From Torymus aiolomorphi (Eukaryota > Arthropoda > Insecta > Hymenoptera > Torymidae), in assembly GCA_036365515.1 (NCBI GenBank), contig CM070876.1:35347195-35411194 (forward strand): DNA of 64,000 bases, in the 5' to 3' direction. Positions 1 through 12,649 of this stretch are shown here, one piece after another (within the stretch, counting starts at the first letter, position 1; every line of letters begins with the position of its first letter). A program made the translations under genes and the position numbers. The notes beneath the pieces were generated by a model. The model made no database searches. It was given only the letters and a program-made list of their open reading frames with translations, and had not been told where the DNA came from.

Positions 1-1850
1 ATGAAACTAAAAGATTTTTTTCTCTTCATGCTATAACATATTTGCTTTTACCTTATTTATTTCTTCGACAATATCTATACATTTGTTTTTCACATAAAAG
101 TTTTGCACACGACTGTATGCAGGAACGATCAGAAGGTACGCTAGCGCACTTTGTGCGCGCATTGTCCGCACGGCTTCCTTGCCTATTTGTATAATGAGTA
201 TTTATGTAAGAGGTAACTGCTGCTGCTGGTACTACCACTGTTGTACGCTCCCGCGAGGATTTCGCCTCCTCACTACCGCCGCATAAAGGGAAGCCGTGTC
301 CGTCCTTTCGCCGGTAGCGTCCCCGCGCTTGCTAAGTGCGTGCGCATCATCATGCGGGCGATGCTTTCTTATTTTTCAGCGCGCCTCCTACTCGAGCCTG
401 CGAAGCTTCCACTCGGCTCCTTACTTGGCGCGTATGGTGCTACGTCTTCCTACTGGAAGCTGGCTCCTTTTGGAGAGTGGCTCGATTCAACAGGTAGAGA
501 AGGGTCATCTTCCCGAGGCTGCGCGCGTTTGTTTGCGCACTTTTTCCGTTCTATTCCTAAATCTTGCGCAATGCCATAAAGTTCTTTTGATTCACACCGA
601 ACACACGCTTCATTCTCGCGCTGAAATATATATGATTTATCCTATACTCTAGAGCCGCGCGTATAAAAAGATTTACGCAACGGGACGGAATCACCGAGGC
701 GTAGAAGAATGACTACCGAGCTCGCGATTTTCACGCTCCGAGCGTTGAAAAAAGTGACACTTACGCGCCGTTATCGTAAAAAATACATCTCGGAGAGGAA
801 AAGCGAAAAAATGGGGCGCGGTGAAAGTGTGAGCAGGCAGGAAAATCCATTGAAATATCTCCCCTGCACAACCGTAATCTGACGTAAGCGCAAGCGCGCG
901 TCGAAAATTCCCCGACTCATTGTCCCCCTATTTACGCATTTGTGCGTAGCCCGCGCGCGCGTGCCCGAATCGCCCGTGTGGGCTAAACAATGAACGCGCC
1001 GTTGAGCTTACCTGGTCGGAACGAATGAACATGTGGGGCACAAAGAGCGACCAGGTCCCGTAAGAGAAAAAAAAAACAGCTCTCGGGGAACAAAGTTCCC
1101 TATACACGAGCATCACGCGTTTATTGAGGCTACCGCTCGGGTGGCTACCGTTGTATATACGCGGGGGCTCGGATAATCCGCGCGATGAAAGTGGCTACTT
1201 TGAACTCCAGATCGAATGAAGATATATTAAATGGAACTCACGTTTGAGAGATCGAGGTGTCGAAACGAATTTGACTCGTGATTTTTAATTTTCATGGCTT
1301 ATTGTTGCTGGAAATCAATGGAAGATGACTATTGGAATATCGTTATATTTGATGTGTAATTACCGTTCCCTCTTTTCGGCTTCAACTAAATTGAAGTCGT
1401 TACAATTTTAAATGGAGATTTTCCAATTGAGCGTATACACTCGTTATAATACATATACGATTTATTAAAACGTTACTTTCGTAACACTATATAGAGAAGT
1501 CCGCACGATGATGTCTGTCTTATTTAGAATGAAAGTGTAGACAGGAGCGAACGGAAATTTCGAATGACTATAATTAAATTCGGTCTGAATAATTAGTTTT
1601 CGATACGACAGAAGAAGAAGATTTCACTTTTATTCAGATACGTATCCGATTGGAAATCTTTTACATTCTTTTACAGATAAAATCGTGCATTTTATGTGGA
1701 CGAGATTTTACATCGGGAAACACGCATATAATTGTTTTGTATAATATATTTAGTAGGTAAACTTTCAACATAAATAAGGACTAAACGGACATATAATCGA
1801 GATATGCATGTGTTAGCTATAGCCTTTATAATACGAATTATATGGTAGCA
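1..1850. other. Non-coding; GC-rich island then AT-rich DNA
   Basis: I see no supportable gene. Bases 240-1200 are rich in CG dinucleotides and CGCG/TATA runs, so every frame looks open by chance. The rest is AT-rich. This is likely upstream or intron DNA of the klarsicht-like gene. Confidence 0.5.
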
Positions 1851-2104
1851 CACGGAGAAAAATAACATAGGAAAAATTACCATATTTGACTGTAAGTCGA
1901 GGACAGACTGAAATCCTCCACAAAATTGCCATAATTTATGGTAAAAATTGCCATAAATTTATGGCAATTTTTCCTACATTGTAAAAATTACTATAAATTT
2001 ATGGCAATTTTTACCATAAATTATGGCAATTTTGTGGAGGATTTCAGTCTGTCCTCGACTTACAATCAAATATGGCAATTTTTCCTATGTTATTTTTCTC
2101 CGTG
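1851..2104. mobile_element. Foldback (palindromic) MITE-like element
   Basis: The first about 110 bases reappear as a near-perfect reverse complement at the right end. The element begins CACGGAGAAAAATAACATAG and ends with its complement at 2104. The arms then run through a GTAAGTCGAGGACAGACTGA block and alternating TTGCCATAA/TTATGGCAA motifs. A dinucleotide CA abuts both ends and may be a 2-base target duplication. There is no coding capacity. The termini match the element at 19527-20246, so the two belong to one group. Confidence 0.8.
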
Positions 2105-2139
2105 CAGAGATTTGCAAACCTTACCGAAAAATAATCCAT

Positions 2140-2520
2140 GTAATATTTATGAATTTACAAAATTCGAAAAATCGGAATTTTGTTTAACGTATTACAACAT
2201 AAAATTCGACGGAGAATCGAATATGCCTATCGCCGAGGTCGTATCTCTTTCTGTTACTGAGATATGGTGCCTAACCTCAAAATTTTGAGCGAAAACGGGG
2301 TGCTATGAGTGGTCCAGAAGATGGGCCTCGAACTCACCTATCCATAGCAGTATAGACATTGGTACCTTTCCGAACAACTATACTATGTTACCAGTGAAAT
2401 TATAAAGAAATATTAGGAAAAAAGTCTATCTCATTAACGACAGCTCTTTGGGTCTCGACAGTACGCGCATTCGATTCTCCGTCGAATTTTACGTGAAAAT
2501 AGGTCATAAAAATTTTTTGA
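2140..2520. repeat. Diverged inverted repeat
   Basis: The 20-base block AAAATTCGACGGAGAATCGA at 2201-2220 recurs in reverse complement at 2471-2490. Weaker arm similarity continues inward (GTTACTGAGATA against GTTAATGAGATA). It looks like a small old DNA-transposon remnant directly after the foldback element. Confidence 0.55.
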
Positions 2521-2838
2521 TTTTTTAAATTTGAAGTCCCACGGTTTCACTAGTTGAGATGCTGGAAAAGTGTCTCCTGACGACTAATTAGATAGATAGA
2601 GAATCGTCTGGAGATTATTTAGTAGAAGTAACTAAAGAAATAGTCTCTCTATGAGTGTGGATACTTATAAATTTCACACATGAGGGGGATTATTTCTTTA
2701 GTCACTTGTTTTCTTAAAACACTTGTCCTCAAACACATTCAGCAGATTATTCAGTTATTATTTATTTACAAAGTTTTTTAGTTATTTGGGTTTGACGACG
2801 ACGTTTTCGGCAGAGGGTTGGAACGCCTCCTCGTGCTT
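2521..2838. other. Non-coding AT-rich sequence
   Basis: I see no gene and no clear repeat here. Confidence 0.5.
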
Positions 2839-5800
2839 TCACTTCTTAAACTGAATCGCCGACCTCTTCAATTGAAAGTTGTAGACGCGAATGGTTGCGC
2901 ACCCTTTTGCGTATTGCACGGTATCGTTAACTGTGGGCCTACTTTCAATTGTAGGTTGTTCCACCGAGTGCCATAAATTCGCTTTGTACGATGGTTTGAT
3001 AAATTGTTTTGGCCATCGCTGAACTACCTTCTTTATTTGTATTAGTAAGTGATTCTCCACTTCGTAATCCGTCATTGAGCTTAATACGTAGCATTTCATC
3101 AGTTTTAATATTGGTAGCTGCGGGTGTAGGATGGACTCAAGCACATCCCCAGGATATGTTCTATCGGTTGTCCCAGCGTGCGCATTAAAATATTGATACG
3201 GATCGATAGCTGCGGCATTTTTGTGCCCGGACACTAAATATTATCTTGTTAGCCCAAAGCGAACAAGAAGTGCGCCTACAAGAGTGTGGATGTCGTCTAC
3301 CGATTTAAGCAGAGACTCTTGTTTGGAAAAATCTACGGTGCAGGCTTTTTTGTAAATCAAGTTGAATATGGTTGCTTCACCTTCATTTTTGCAATAGTTA
3401 TTCCTCGTGCTAAATACTGAGTCAGGCAGCCAGATTTTCGGTTTTGAGTAGGAAATAAAGTCATCATTTACATCAACTTGAAGGGTTGACAAATATTTGC
3501 TATCATACCTATCCCACTTTTCGTCTAGGAAGAGACCTTTTGATCGGCATAGTATACTGTAGTCAGTAGTTCCTTAGTAGGCATGCAATGACGATTCATT
3601 TTCAGCACTTGCTGAAGTAATTTGACCTCCGCGGACAAATTCTTTATGATATTTGTTGACCAATTGTCAACTACGACAAAAGCTTTGTGGGCATACAATG
3701 ATGATAGTACATGCGGTAATATCGTCGTTGTGGCCATCTCAGGTTTTTTCGCCTTCCATTCTGTTGGGAATTTTCCCTTGAGAATTTTAAGGTTCGTATA
3801 ACCCTCTACCAACTCCAACCTTGTATTGAGATTTTCTCCATGTCCCGACAACAATGACAGCAGCTCTCTGCATTGTTGTTCAGCTTTTGTCCGTAAACCC
3901 TTGGACATGGGGTACCCGTTTGTAATGGCATACAGCATCCAATTGTGAGAATAGCTGTGGACCCTCACTCGATGCTGTATTTATTCGTAGCTGTGCGCGT
4001 AATACAAATGCGGGTACATTTTACTTTTAGTTAAGCTATGAAAGTGACCAACTTTCATAAAAAAATATCATCCTTGGCACTTGGAAAAAGCCGTTGTGCC
4101 GAATACTTTTGATAGCTTCTCATAATCAATCAATAAATTGGAGTCGAGTGGAGCTTTCATTTCAGCAGCGATATGGAGCTGCACAAATCGACAAGAGGAT
4201 GATTGTTCATTTATCATGCGTAAAATACCTTGCACCATTTCATTGGGATTGCCTTTGCGTAGACCATGCTCTGCCTTATAAAAATAAACATCCATTATAC
4301 GTTTACTTTTCGGCCACAAACGTATGGGTTTTTGCTGTGATTATCTTCGCCAGCTCCGGATAATCTTCCGCAAAAACAGGGACAAATTTTGCGTGGACGT
4401 CGCTAAAATTTTGCCCTGTTTTTGTTTGCGGCTGTAGGCAACGTAAAGCCGGAAGAACTACGAATTTACGAAATGCGTCCATGTAATTAATCTTTCCGTA
4501 GGGTTTTCTCATCTGGAACAATAAACGTTGTTAGTTTTACTTATTACGGTTATTCCGATATAGGGTTCTAAAATTAGCTTAAACAAAACATAAATATTTG
4601 CACCCTTTGTGCCCTCTAGCCACGTTGTTTTCGGCGTTTCGTCCAGACAATTACGGAGAGCCATTACATCATTAAGTTGGTGCAATAATTTTGCACATTG
4701 TGGACGTCTGTAACGTTGTTCGTACACATGTATATCAAAGTTGTCCTCTTGTCGAAAACCATGTAATATAAAGTTTTAACGCAAATAGCGTATGAGTCGA
4801 TATCAATTGTGCCGTTCAACATTTCCTTTGGGGCCACTTGAAAGGAAAGATTGTAAATCAAATCCTCTCTGTAAAGATGGATGAAATCCTTTTCACTGAA
4901 AAAAAACATGAAAGTTACTAATAAAGCGTATTAACACATACGAAGCGTGCACACACTTCTTTGTCAATTAAAAAAAAAATTAAAAAACAATTACTAGAAT
5001 ATAGATAAATGATAGATGACAATTTATATTATATGAAAGTCTTATTACCCTTTTATATTTTGTTTTGGTGGCTCTTCTGTCTTCTAAAGGGATACATTTG
5101 TCCTTTTTCACCGTTTTGGCATTACCGGGGTTTATTATTACATCGCTTATTATTCTTGGCTTGACATTCACGGGGTTCAGGTCAGGTACCACCTCAGTCA
5201 AGGGCAAATATTCTTGGCCTTCCTTTGCTCGTGTAAAGATACGTAGTATGTTCTACGCTGCAGCATATCTTTAGAAACAGCCATAACCTGCAAAACATAT
5301 TCGTTTTTCACGATCATCTCGTAAGTTTGTTTATAACTATAAAAAATAAAATTCACTGTAAAAAATTGCATAGCATACTTTATCGTCAGCAAACAATTTG
5401 TATCCTTCCTTTGTTCTACATAAGGAGGTGTAGTGGCCACTGTTCAGAGTCATTCCTATATGTTCGGCAGAGGAGGAAAGGATATAAGAAATCGATTGGT
5501 TGTTTATTTTCAGGATGATACGTTCGTCCAGATCAATCGGATCACAGATTTTTTCGAAATTGTCATGAAATCTTTTTATGATAACGGGCAGCGTACGCGG
5601 AGGTTTTAAATTAGATATATTTTTGTATACCCCACCATAATTGTTACAATTGCAACATTTGTAATCTAGTAAGGGCTCTACACTATTCAGACAATTTGAT
5701 CAACGATGCGCTGAATAGAGATAGATTTTTATATTATTATGACATGGTCATTGGGTGATATTTTTTTTTTATATTTCAATCACTTATCGTTAAACACTCC

Positions 5801-5960
5801 ATGATATTTTTCGACCAACCACATGTATGGCACGTTAAGGTTTCAGTCTGTGATTCATAACGAAGCGAATTGATTAGCGGAATTAAGTGAGCCTGATCTC
5901 TTTGTCGAAAGCGCGCCGAAATTACGTAAACGCCGCTCGCGTTACCATATCAAAACATCC
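2839..5960 (-). pseudogene. Broken minus-strand coding region with a USP-like peptidase part
   Basis: A chain of open segments on the minus strand reads in order with small lesions between them. The 5' part (5960-5337) has USP (peptidase C19) signatures. After it come a Lys/Arg-rich stretch (about 5230-5040), a segment at 4909-4664, overlapping frames at 4727-4509, 4521-4303 and 4319-4068 that imply one-base shifts, and a segment at 3968-3525. That last one continues into 3510-3241 by a frame change. From there to 2839 the frame is interrupted only by one stop (TAA, near 3241). I do not recognise the part after the USP-like half. Few lesions suggest recent death of a gene or of a transposon-carried ORF. 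Some breaks, such as near 4910-5040 where a typical donor and a pyrimidine-rich acceptor occur, could be real short introns. Confidence 0.6.
5337..5960 (-). pseudogene. USP (ubiquitin C-terminal hydrolase) domain fragment, frameshifted
   Basis: Two open blocks on the minus strand match the C-terminal half of a USP domain. The first (about 5960-5775) carries the zinc-binding pair in TLTCHTCGWSK. The second (5699-5337) has a second CxxC in DYKCCNCNN, then LPVIIKRF (the USP LxxxLKRF motif), then NSGHYTSLCR with the catalytic-type His, then LFADDK (the FxDDxV motif). One extra or missing base near 5690 separates LIKLSE from SVEPLLDYK. I found no N-terminal Cys box. A USP removes ubiquitin from proteins; this copy looks unable to make an intact enzyme. 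It may be a captured gene in a transposon or a decayed paralogue. Confidence 0.72.
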
Positions 5961-7268
5961 GATGTCCTCGGCAGTAACTAAGTCATCAATAAAAAGCGTT
6001 GCTCTTTTATAATAGCACCACGAATTTCCAGATCCATATAAAAAAGTTTCACTTCCTCGTCCGGAACGCCGCACGACAGCTGGCGGGAAGTCGCGTCGCT
6101 TCGGTATAGAGGCTTATATATCAGAGCCGAGGCGCTCGAATCGATATATGTATACGCGCGCACTCGCGCACAGGTATATTATACACGCTCCCGGGGGCAG
6201 TAGCTCTCATTATGTATGCGCGATTGTGGCTCCCACCTGGCGACTTATAACGTTGTCGATCGCCGCCTCGCGCAGGGGACTTTCGGCCTAACGAGCTAGC
6301 ATTATCGTGACTATAGAGCGAGAGAGAGAGAGAGAAAGAAGAAGTATTGTACGAGGGGACGACTACCGCACTGCAGGGGCATCGACTCCGGCGGCAAATG
6401 ACTTTCGACTTTTTAATTTGCGCGCCGCGGAGAGTTCGGGGATTGATCGCCTCGGCTTTTTTGCTCCTGCAATTTGACGGCGCGGACGTACACAAGTAGA
6501 CATATCGTCGCGGGAATGATTTATGCACTTTTGTACTTTCGCCGCGGCCAAGGGGCATTAACCGCGGGGAGGAGACAAGGGGGTATCTGGCAGAATTTTG
6601 AGGGACGTGCAGATTGAAGGAGAGTTTAATGCCGAGCGACGGTTGATTGGACGCTCGCGTGGAGTCGATGCGTTTATCGCTGCGTCAGCCTCGTGATGGT
6701 ATTTAACTGTTTGACTCGATTAAAGCTGCGCGAAATACTTTCGCTCGATATATTCGCCGTATCTCATTAATCATATAACTTACAAAAAAAAAGTGGTACA
6801 TTACACATTGATGGTTGATATTATCATTGCGATTTTTTTAAAATCAATGTTTTGTTTACGGATTATATTGGATATTACTTTTACTAAGGAAAAGAAGATA
6901 TTCCAAAGAATTATTTAATTAAAAAAAAATTATCTGTGAATCTAAAGATTATGATTATAATGTGAGGTAAATGACTTTCACATTAAGATTATCATCTTAT
7001 CCACCTCATGATCAGAATAAATAAAAACATTAGATGGGGGAGTTGAAATTATAATATACCTCTAATAACTCTATATCAAAACGCATATAATATTTAATCT
7101 ATATATGATATGAACTTGGAATCAAAGTAAAGCGCAGCATTAAAATTTATGAGGCAAAGAAGTATACACACGTGTTACTTGTATACTCTCGAAAAAAAAA
7201 AATCATACACAGCAACTTCTGACAACATTTCTACTACGACCTTATTTCAATTTCCACGAGTATAACAA

Positions 7269-7272
<4 letters not shown>
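5961..7272. other. Non-coding; GC-rich island and AT-rich DNA
   Basis: Bases 5960-6720 are CG-rich and include a short GA run at about 6320-6344. Several long chance frames on both strands disagree with one another. Bases 6720-7270 are AT-rich. I see no gene. Confidence 0.5.

Positions 7273-7358
<86 letters not shown>
7273..7358. repeat. (CA)n microsatellite
   Basis: About 43 uninterrupted CA units. Confidence 0.97.
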
Positions 7359-7359
<1 letters not shown>

Positions 7360-7379
7360 GTTCCATTTCACACAAGTAT

Positions 7380-7833
7380 CGTATACGATATATCGAAACT
7401 AGAAACTCGCGCGCGGCGGCGAACAAGCGATCGAGGCGCCTTTTGAAAGTACTTATCGGCGTTTAGTGTAGCCGACAAAAACGAGCCGGACACGAAAAGA
7501 AAGTAATTAAATTTATACCGTTGTACTTCGCTACTGCGCCCACTTGCCCGTGCAAAACATGTCAAGTTCACGCAGGCCTCGTATGTTTAGACAGGCCGGA
7601 GCTCCACGCAAAAATCCTCACTTCTACTTTCCGACCGGTCCTCGTGCCGTGCGCTATCCGATTCCCAATGTGTATATATCTCTTTCTCTCTTTCTCTCTA
7701 TCTCTAAGCCCCGTTATCATATTTACGCTCAGCCTCGCGCACTTGCGCGCTTGTCGAATTATACATTACTTTCCATTTCGACGTTTTTATCGGCCTACAT
7801 CGCCGCCTGCGAAGCTAGGCACGACCAAGAGGA

Positions 7834-7889
<56 letters not shown>

Positions 7890-8280
7890 ACATATACGTG
7901 TACGCGCGCGCGGTGAAAACCGAAAAATTGCTCGCCGGGGCATTAAGCGCGATGAAAGCCAAGATCGATTACCATCTCGACGCGCGCGCAGCAGGCCACA
8001 ATTACAAACGGCAATTAGAGTTTGAGCTCTCGCGGTTACTGCTGCTACGCACGCGGCACAAGGGACGTATAAAAAAGCGACGACACTCGCGCGCACGCGA
8101 AACGCGTATATAATATAGCCCACACGCGGTTATGACGAGATGTGCACTGGATTTCCCTTCGCGCGGCGGCTTATTCCTTTTTCTTCGTCTCCGCTTTTGA
8201 CGATCACGGGTGCCCAAGGCTCGTTCTTGCTTTTTTCGGTCGCTTCAAATTTTGACGGGCCTGCGGCGGGTGTAATTAAG
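7380..8280. other. GC-rich island with GA repeat
   Basis: CG-rich sequence with a CT-rich tract near 7680-7705 and a perfect GA tract at 7841-7886. Open frames through it encode Arg/Glu or Ser/Leu repeats and are low-complexity artefacts. It could be regulatory, since GA tracts bind GAGA-type factors in insects, but nothing here proves it. Confidence 0.4.
7841..7886. repeat. (GA)n microsatellite
   Basis: About 23 perfect GA units. Confidence 0.95.
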
Positions 8281-9508
8281 TAAAATACGGTCATTATTTA
8301 CTTTTACTCGCTCTGCCCTATGGCATACGGACGAGAGAGGAAGTGTGTCGAAATTACCCGCTGGTGTATGAATAAGGTCAGTTTTTTGCATAAGTTGCTG
8401 GGGGATACGGACTTTGAGTTTTTGAAGCGATTATTATTTCAAAGTGCGTCCGGTTAGACTCGTAATCTATATGATAATGGTTCGTCCGCAGTGGGCATAA
8501 CACAGAAATGCTTTTAAGAAAGCAGCGATCGGCTAACTTTTGCATATGCGCATAGTATTTCCCATTGCTTAATTTATCATATATCTATGGAAATATAAAA
8601 TTTGCGAAAGTATTTTTCGAGCGATGCCAATCATTAATTTCCATGGTATAATTGTTTCCATTCATTTATGGCTTAAAAATTGAAAAAGCCGTGTACCCGT
8701 AAGTAAACAACTTACGTAAATGCTTCTTTCCCCCCTTTTTTGCAGAGTATTACTACCATTTATACATAGAAAATTTCTAATACATCTTGTACAGTACAAA
8801 TTTTTTATTTTACCAGCTGATTAAAATTATGATTAATCACCGCACACGTAGTCCGAAAGTCTTTGAAAGATGTTTTTCTTATATTCAAGCACGGACATTA
8901 ATGATCGGCGGATGTATATTGCAGTGCTGTATGACTGATGGCTGCTTATTTCTGTGCGTACTTGCCATTTTGAAATGTAATAACATAATTAGTCAGGATG
9001 TACTATCCTGTAATTGAAATCTTCTTAACGACGAACGCTGCTATTGAACATCTCTTAATTTGAAGTAGAAAAGTTTTAAAATTAATTACATGGCTGACAT
9101 ATATATTTTCGAATACTTGGCGAGTTCAATATGCTGTTGCAAGTCATATTCAATACTAATTAAACCGTTTTTTTTCCATTTTCATCGGTATTACAGGCTA
9201 AGTGGGGCATTGGGTAGCTTAAGGTAGATATTCTATATATGATTCAGCATTAGAAAGGAAACACCAACATATACTGAAGTAGTTATCGAATACCATAGTT
9301 GGATTAATATGCAATAATTTAGTATTCTTACAAGGTATTTTCCCGCAAGTTTCAAAGTTCCCTGAAAAATATGTCTAACGGTACGATTGATTTTTCTCCT
9401 AAATGAAGCTTATATATTCTTTCCTTCCCTCAATATACATTTTAATATTTTACGTCTTTGCTAATCTCCAAAATCACAAAAATACTCTCATGCTATTAAA
9501 CTTGAATC
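8281..9508. other. Non-coding AT-rich sequence
   Basis: I see no gene, repeat or RNA here. Confidence 0.5.
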
Positions 9509-9860
9509 AGACCAATGGTTTGGCGGTAGGTGCAGTCGCCACCTTGGCCGATCACCGAAGATAAGCAGCGTTGGACGTGGCTACTACTTGGATGGCTGAC
9601 CGCGTTTTTCGCTGTCAAAATGTATGATTGGTTAGGTATTGATTGTCTTCTCACAAACCGAGCGGGAGGTGTGAAATATTACAGTTTCGGTGTCTAAGCC
9701 TACGGAATGTAACCTAGACATCCAAACTGAAATTATTCCAATACGCCGTCCATCCCGGGGCGGGTTTCCCTAATAAGGATTTATCCCACGTGGTTTGCCT
9801 ATAGGTTTTACCCGCCCCACAGGCATAATCCTCATGGGCGAATGCGGGATGGCAAACGGT
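9509..9860 (+). repeat. 5S-rRNA-derived SINE (SINE3-like) or 5S pseudogene with tail
   Basis: The stretch 9547-9602 matches the middle and 3' half of animal 5S rRNA: GCCGATCACCGAAGATAAGC, then GTTGGACGTGGCTACTACTT, then GGATGGCTGACCGC. These are the regions that hold the internal RNA polymerase III control elements (A box, IE, C box). The 5' third is diverged and the normal 3' end of 5S is replaced by an unrelated GC-richer body (9610-9860), which folds in part (CGGGGCGGGTTT against ACCCGCCCC). A 5S head joined to an unrelated body is the layout of SINE3 elements. No poly-A tail is evident, so an isolated 5S pseudogene remains possible. Confidence 0.72.
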
Positions 9861-12610
9861 AGGGTTTTAGATTTAAGGTATAAAGGTTGGAATTTGTAAG
9901 AAGGTATGGATTAATAAAGGTGTGGAGGAGATACGCAGTGCGCTACCACCAAAATATTAAACTTGAATCATCGCAGCGAATAATCTCATTTGACGTGTTC
10001 ACACACATTAAAGACACCAAGCATCGTCAGTGCGTTATAACGAGCAGAGAGCTCGTCACCCCCCCTTATAAAAATCATCGGTGCGACTCCAACGAGTGCG
10101 CTGCACACTCACGCGAACGATCCGACAATTCTCGCGCCTAGTCTCGCCATTAGTCATGGCCTTTTTAACTCTCGTCGTCAGCCTCCGCCTCCTTCTCTCC
10201 TCCACCCCGCCTGCATACATCGAGACCGACAATGAGACAGAAACGAAGCATGAAAGCCTGCACTGTATCGTTATTATTGAGCCTAGCCCAAAAACTTTCA
10301 CGCGTCGTCTTCGTCCTGGATATATATCTCCCGGTGCGCGAAGCAATACACATCACGCGTGTCATTCCCTCTATATGCACGTACACACATATACACCTCG
10401 ATTGCCTTCCGTTTTCTCCCGGTTTCACTGCCACTCTCTCGGGCGCCCGGTCGAGCGAATATCTCTCTCTCTCTCTCTCGGTATACATCACGACTGTATT
10501 TTAAATATATCTATACACTAACGTACGGGCAATCGGCAGGAGTCTTTAAGCACGCGTGCTCATTGTGCGAGACGATCAGTTGACTCGTCGTCGGCGTCCC
10601 GCCGCGGTGCGCGCGCGCCGATCAAGTAGTCATGCTCGCATGCGCTTTCATCGCCTCGCGCGATCGATCTTCTCTGTCTCTCTCGCGGGCGCGCAAGAAG
10701 AGCTTCGACGGGATCGTTCACCTCGTTTTTGCCGGCGCGGAACAGTCGCCGCTCGCGCTCGCTTTTTGTCCGTTTGAACGCTCATTGGAATGCCACTTGT
10801 CCCGCGGACACGCGCGGCTCTCTAAATTTCTCAGAGCCGTGTGATGTGCAAGCCGCGCGCAGAGTTCTGAGATTTCGAGTCGATTAATCGCGATTCGATG
10901 GACTGGCTTGACTTTTCACTCTCATTAAAGTCGAGAGCCTGACACCTCTGAGGCTGAAAAGCGAATTTATATTTTCTCGAAATCGGCACGAGTTGACTTT
11001 CGCTTTTACATGTTTGGGAGTAGGTTATTTATTTGGGAAGATCGATTTTAAAAATCAGCATAAAAGGTAATAGCTCTAACGAAAATAATCCAAATATCTT
11101 CAACAAAGATAATCATGGGTACCATGAAACTCTGTGCAATGAACACTTACCCAAGATTTCTCAAATAAAACTGCATAAGCTTTCTACGGTAAATGTGTAC
11201 TTTAGCGAAGTGTACTTTAGAAGTACGCGAGTTCATTAATTTGACAGTTATGATTGATTGATGCCATCAATCTTTCAAAAAGTACAACAGATGTGAACTG
11301 CCAGTACACTATATTTGCCAAAAAAGCATCCTAATTTGAAATCCTAGACCCTCATTAAGAGTTTCCCGAGCAGTCTGCTTGCAATTTCAACAAATGTTGT
11401 AGACCACTTATCATCAATCATAATCTACTTTCCATTTCATCAATGGCTAAACTAACATAGGTACATTCGAAAAAATGACGTTAAATAATCACGAATCAGT
11501 CGACGTCGAGGACTACATTAACCCGTCACTCACTCGCGCCGATTAACCCTTAACATGGCAATTAACTTGAGATTTCCGCGTAAAAAAGACTGCATAAACC
11601 CAAGGAATAGCGATTTTTCGACGAGCCGGTAAATTACACGGGGAGCATATCTCTCCCACAGCCGTCGCGCACAGAAAACACGACGGCCGGCTATACCCGT
11701 TGACTTTAGACATGGAGAAAGAGAGGAAGGATTAACTCACCGATCTCGCCGGCGCGCTTATCTACGCCCGAGCGGGCCTCTCGGGTCCTCCTTCCCGCGG
11801 GCATAAGGTCTCGGACGACGGCGGCGGCGAGGAATGCGATAAGGTTTCCGCGTGTAAACACGCGCCTGCGCACTGGCAACGCTATACGTGACCACGACGC
11901 CGGCATTCAGATCCAGTGTACGCGCGTACAGCGAAATAAATATCCAGGAGGTATCGCGGCTTTGTTGTTATTATAGATTTGAACCGCAGTAACACGTGAA
12001 ATGTTTACGAATTCCGCAAACGCGGGGAGTTTCTGTGTGTCGCTGATGAATCGAAAAAAGTCACGCGCGTCGGTGGCGGGACATCGCACGTTCGCAGCGT
12101 AATGGGGAAACGCTGCGGATTCTTGGCATGCGGTGGTTACGCTTTAATTAATGATGCATTGATTAATTACGGCTGTTAGTCGTCACTGAGATACCATTAT
12201 TGAAATGTCTCTTGGGAAGATAAAAAGGATATTCATCTTAATATTCGGTTAAATGACCTACCGAGGAATCGTGACCGACGTTTCGAGTATGCACAACGGC
12301 TATGTCACGCTGAGAATTAATTAATTTTACTTCTTTAAACGACGAATTTTTGTTACATATGTTTAAACTCACATTAAAATGAAGAATGCTTTTCATGAAA
12401 TATTATTCGATGCATGGATAAAGCAATTATGAATGAAACATAAAATTGATAAAAACACTCTTTTGCGAAAAGGATCATGTAAATATACGTTTGTAATATG
12501 AAATTGCATTTATTATCGAATACTTTTAACTGATATAATTTCCAGCAATACTATATAGTTACGTTCAAAAGGTTCGAATTACGAAATATATAATACGCAA
12601 TGTAATGATT

Positions 12611-12649
12611 CTTTCATATGTAAATTACCTTTCATTTTACATATGAAAG
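12611..12649. repeat. Perfect 14-base-arm hairpin
   Basis: The arm CTTTCATATGTAAA is followed after 11 bases by its exact reverse complement. Confidence 0.75.

Noticed and set aside
7521..8217. Long plus and minus open frames (up to 189 codons) over the GA repeat island
   Set aside because: The frames consist of Arg/Glu or Ser/Leu repeats from the microsatellite and CG-rich sequence, are open on both strands, and show no domain.
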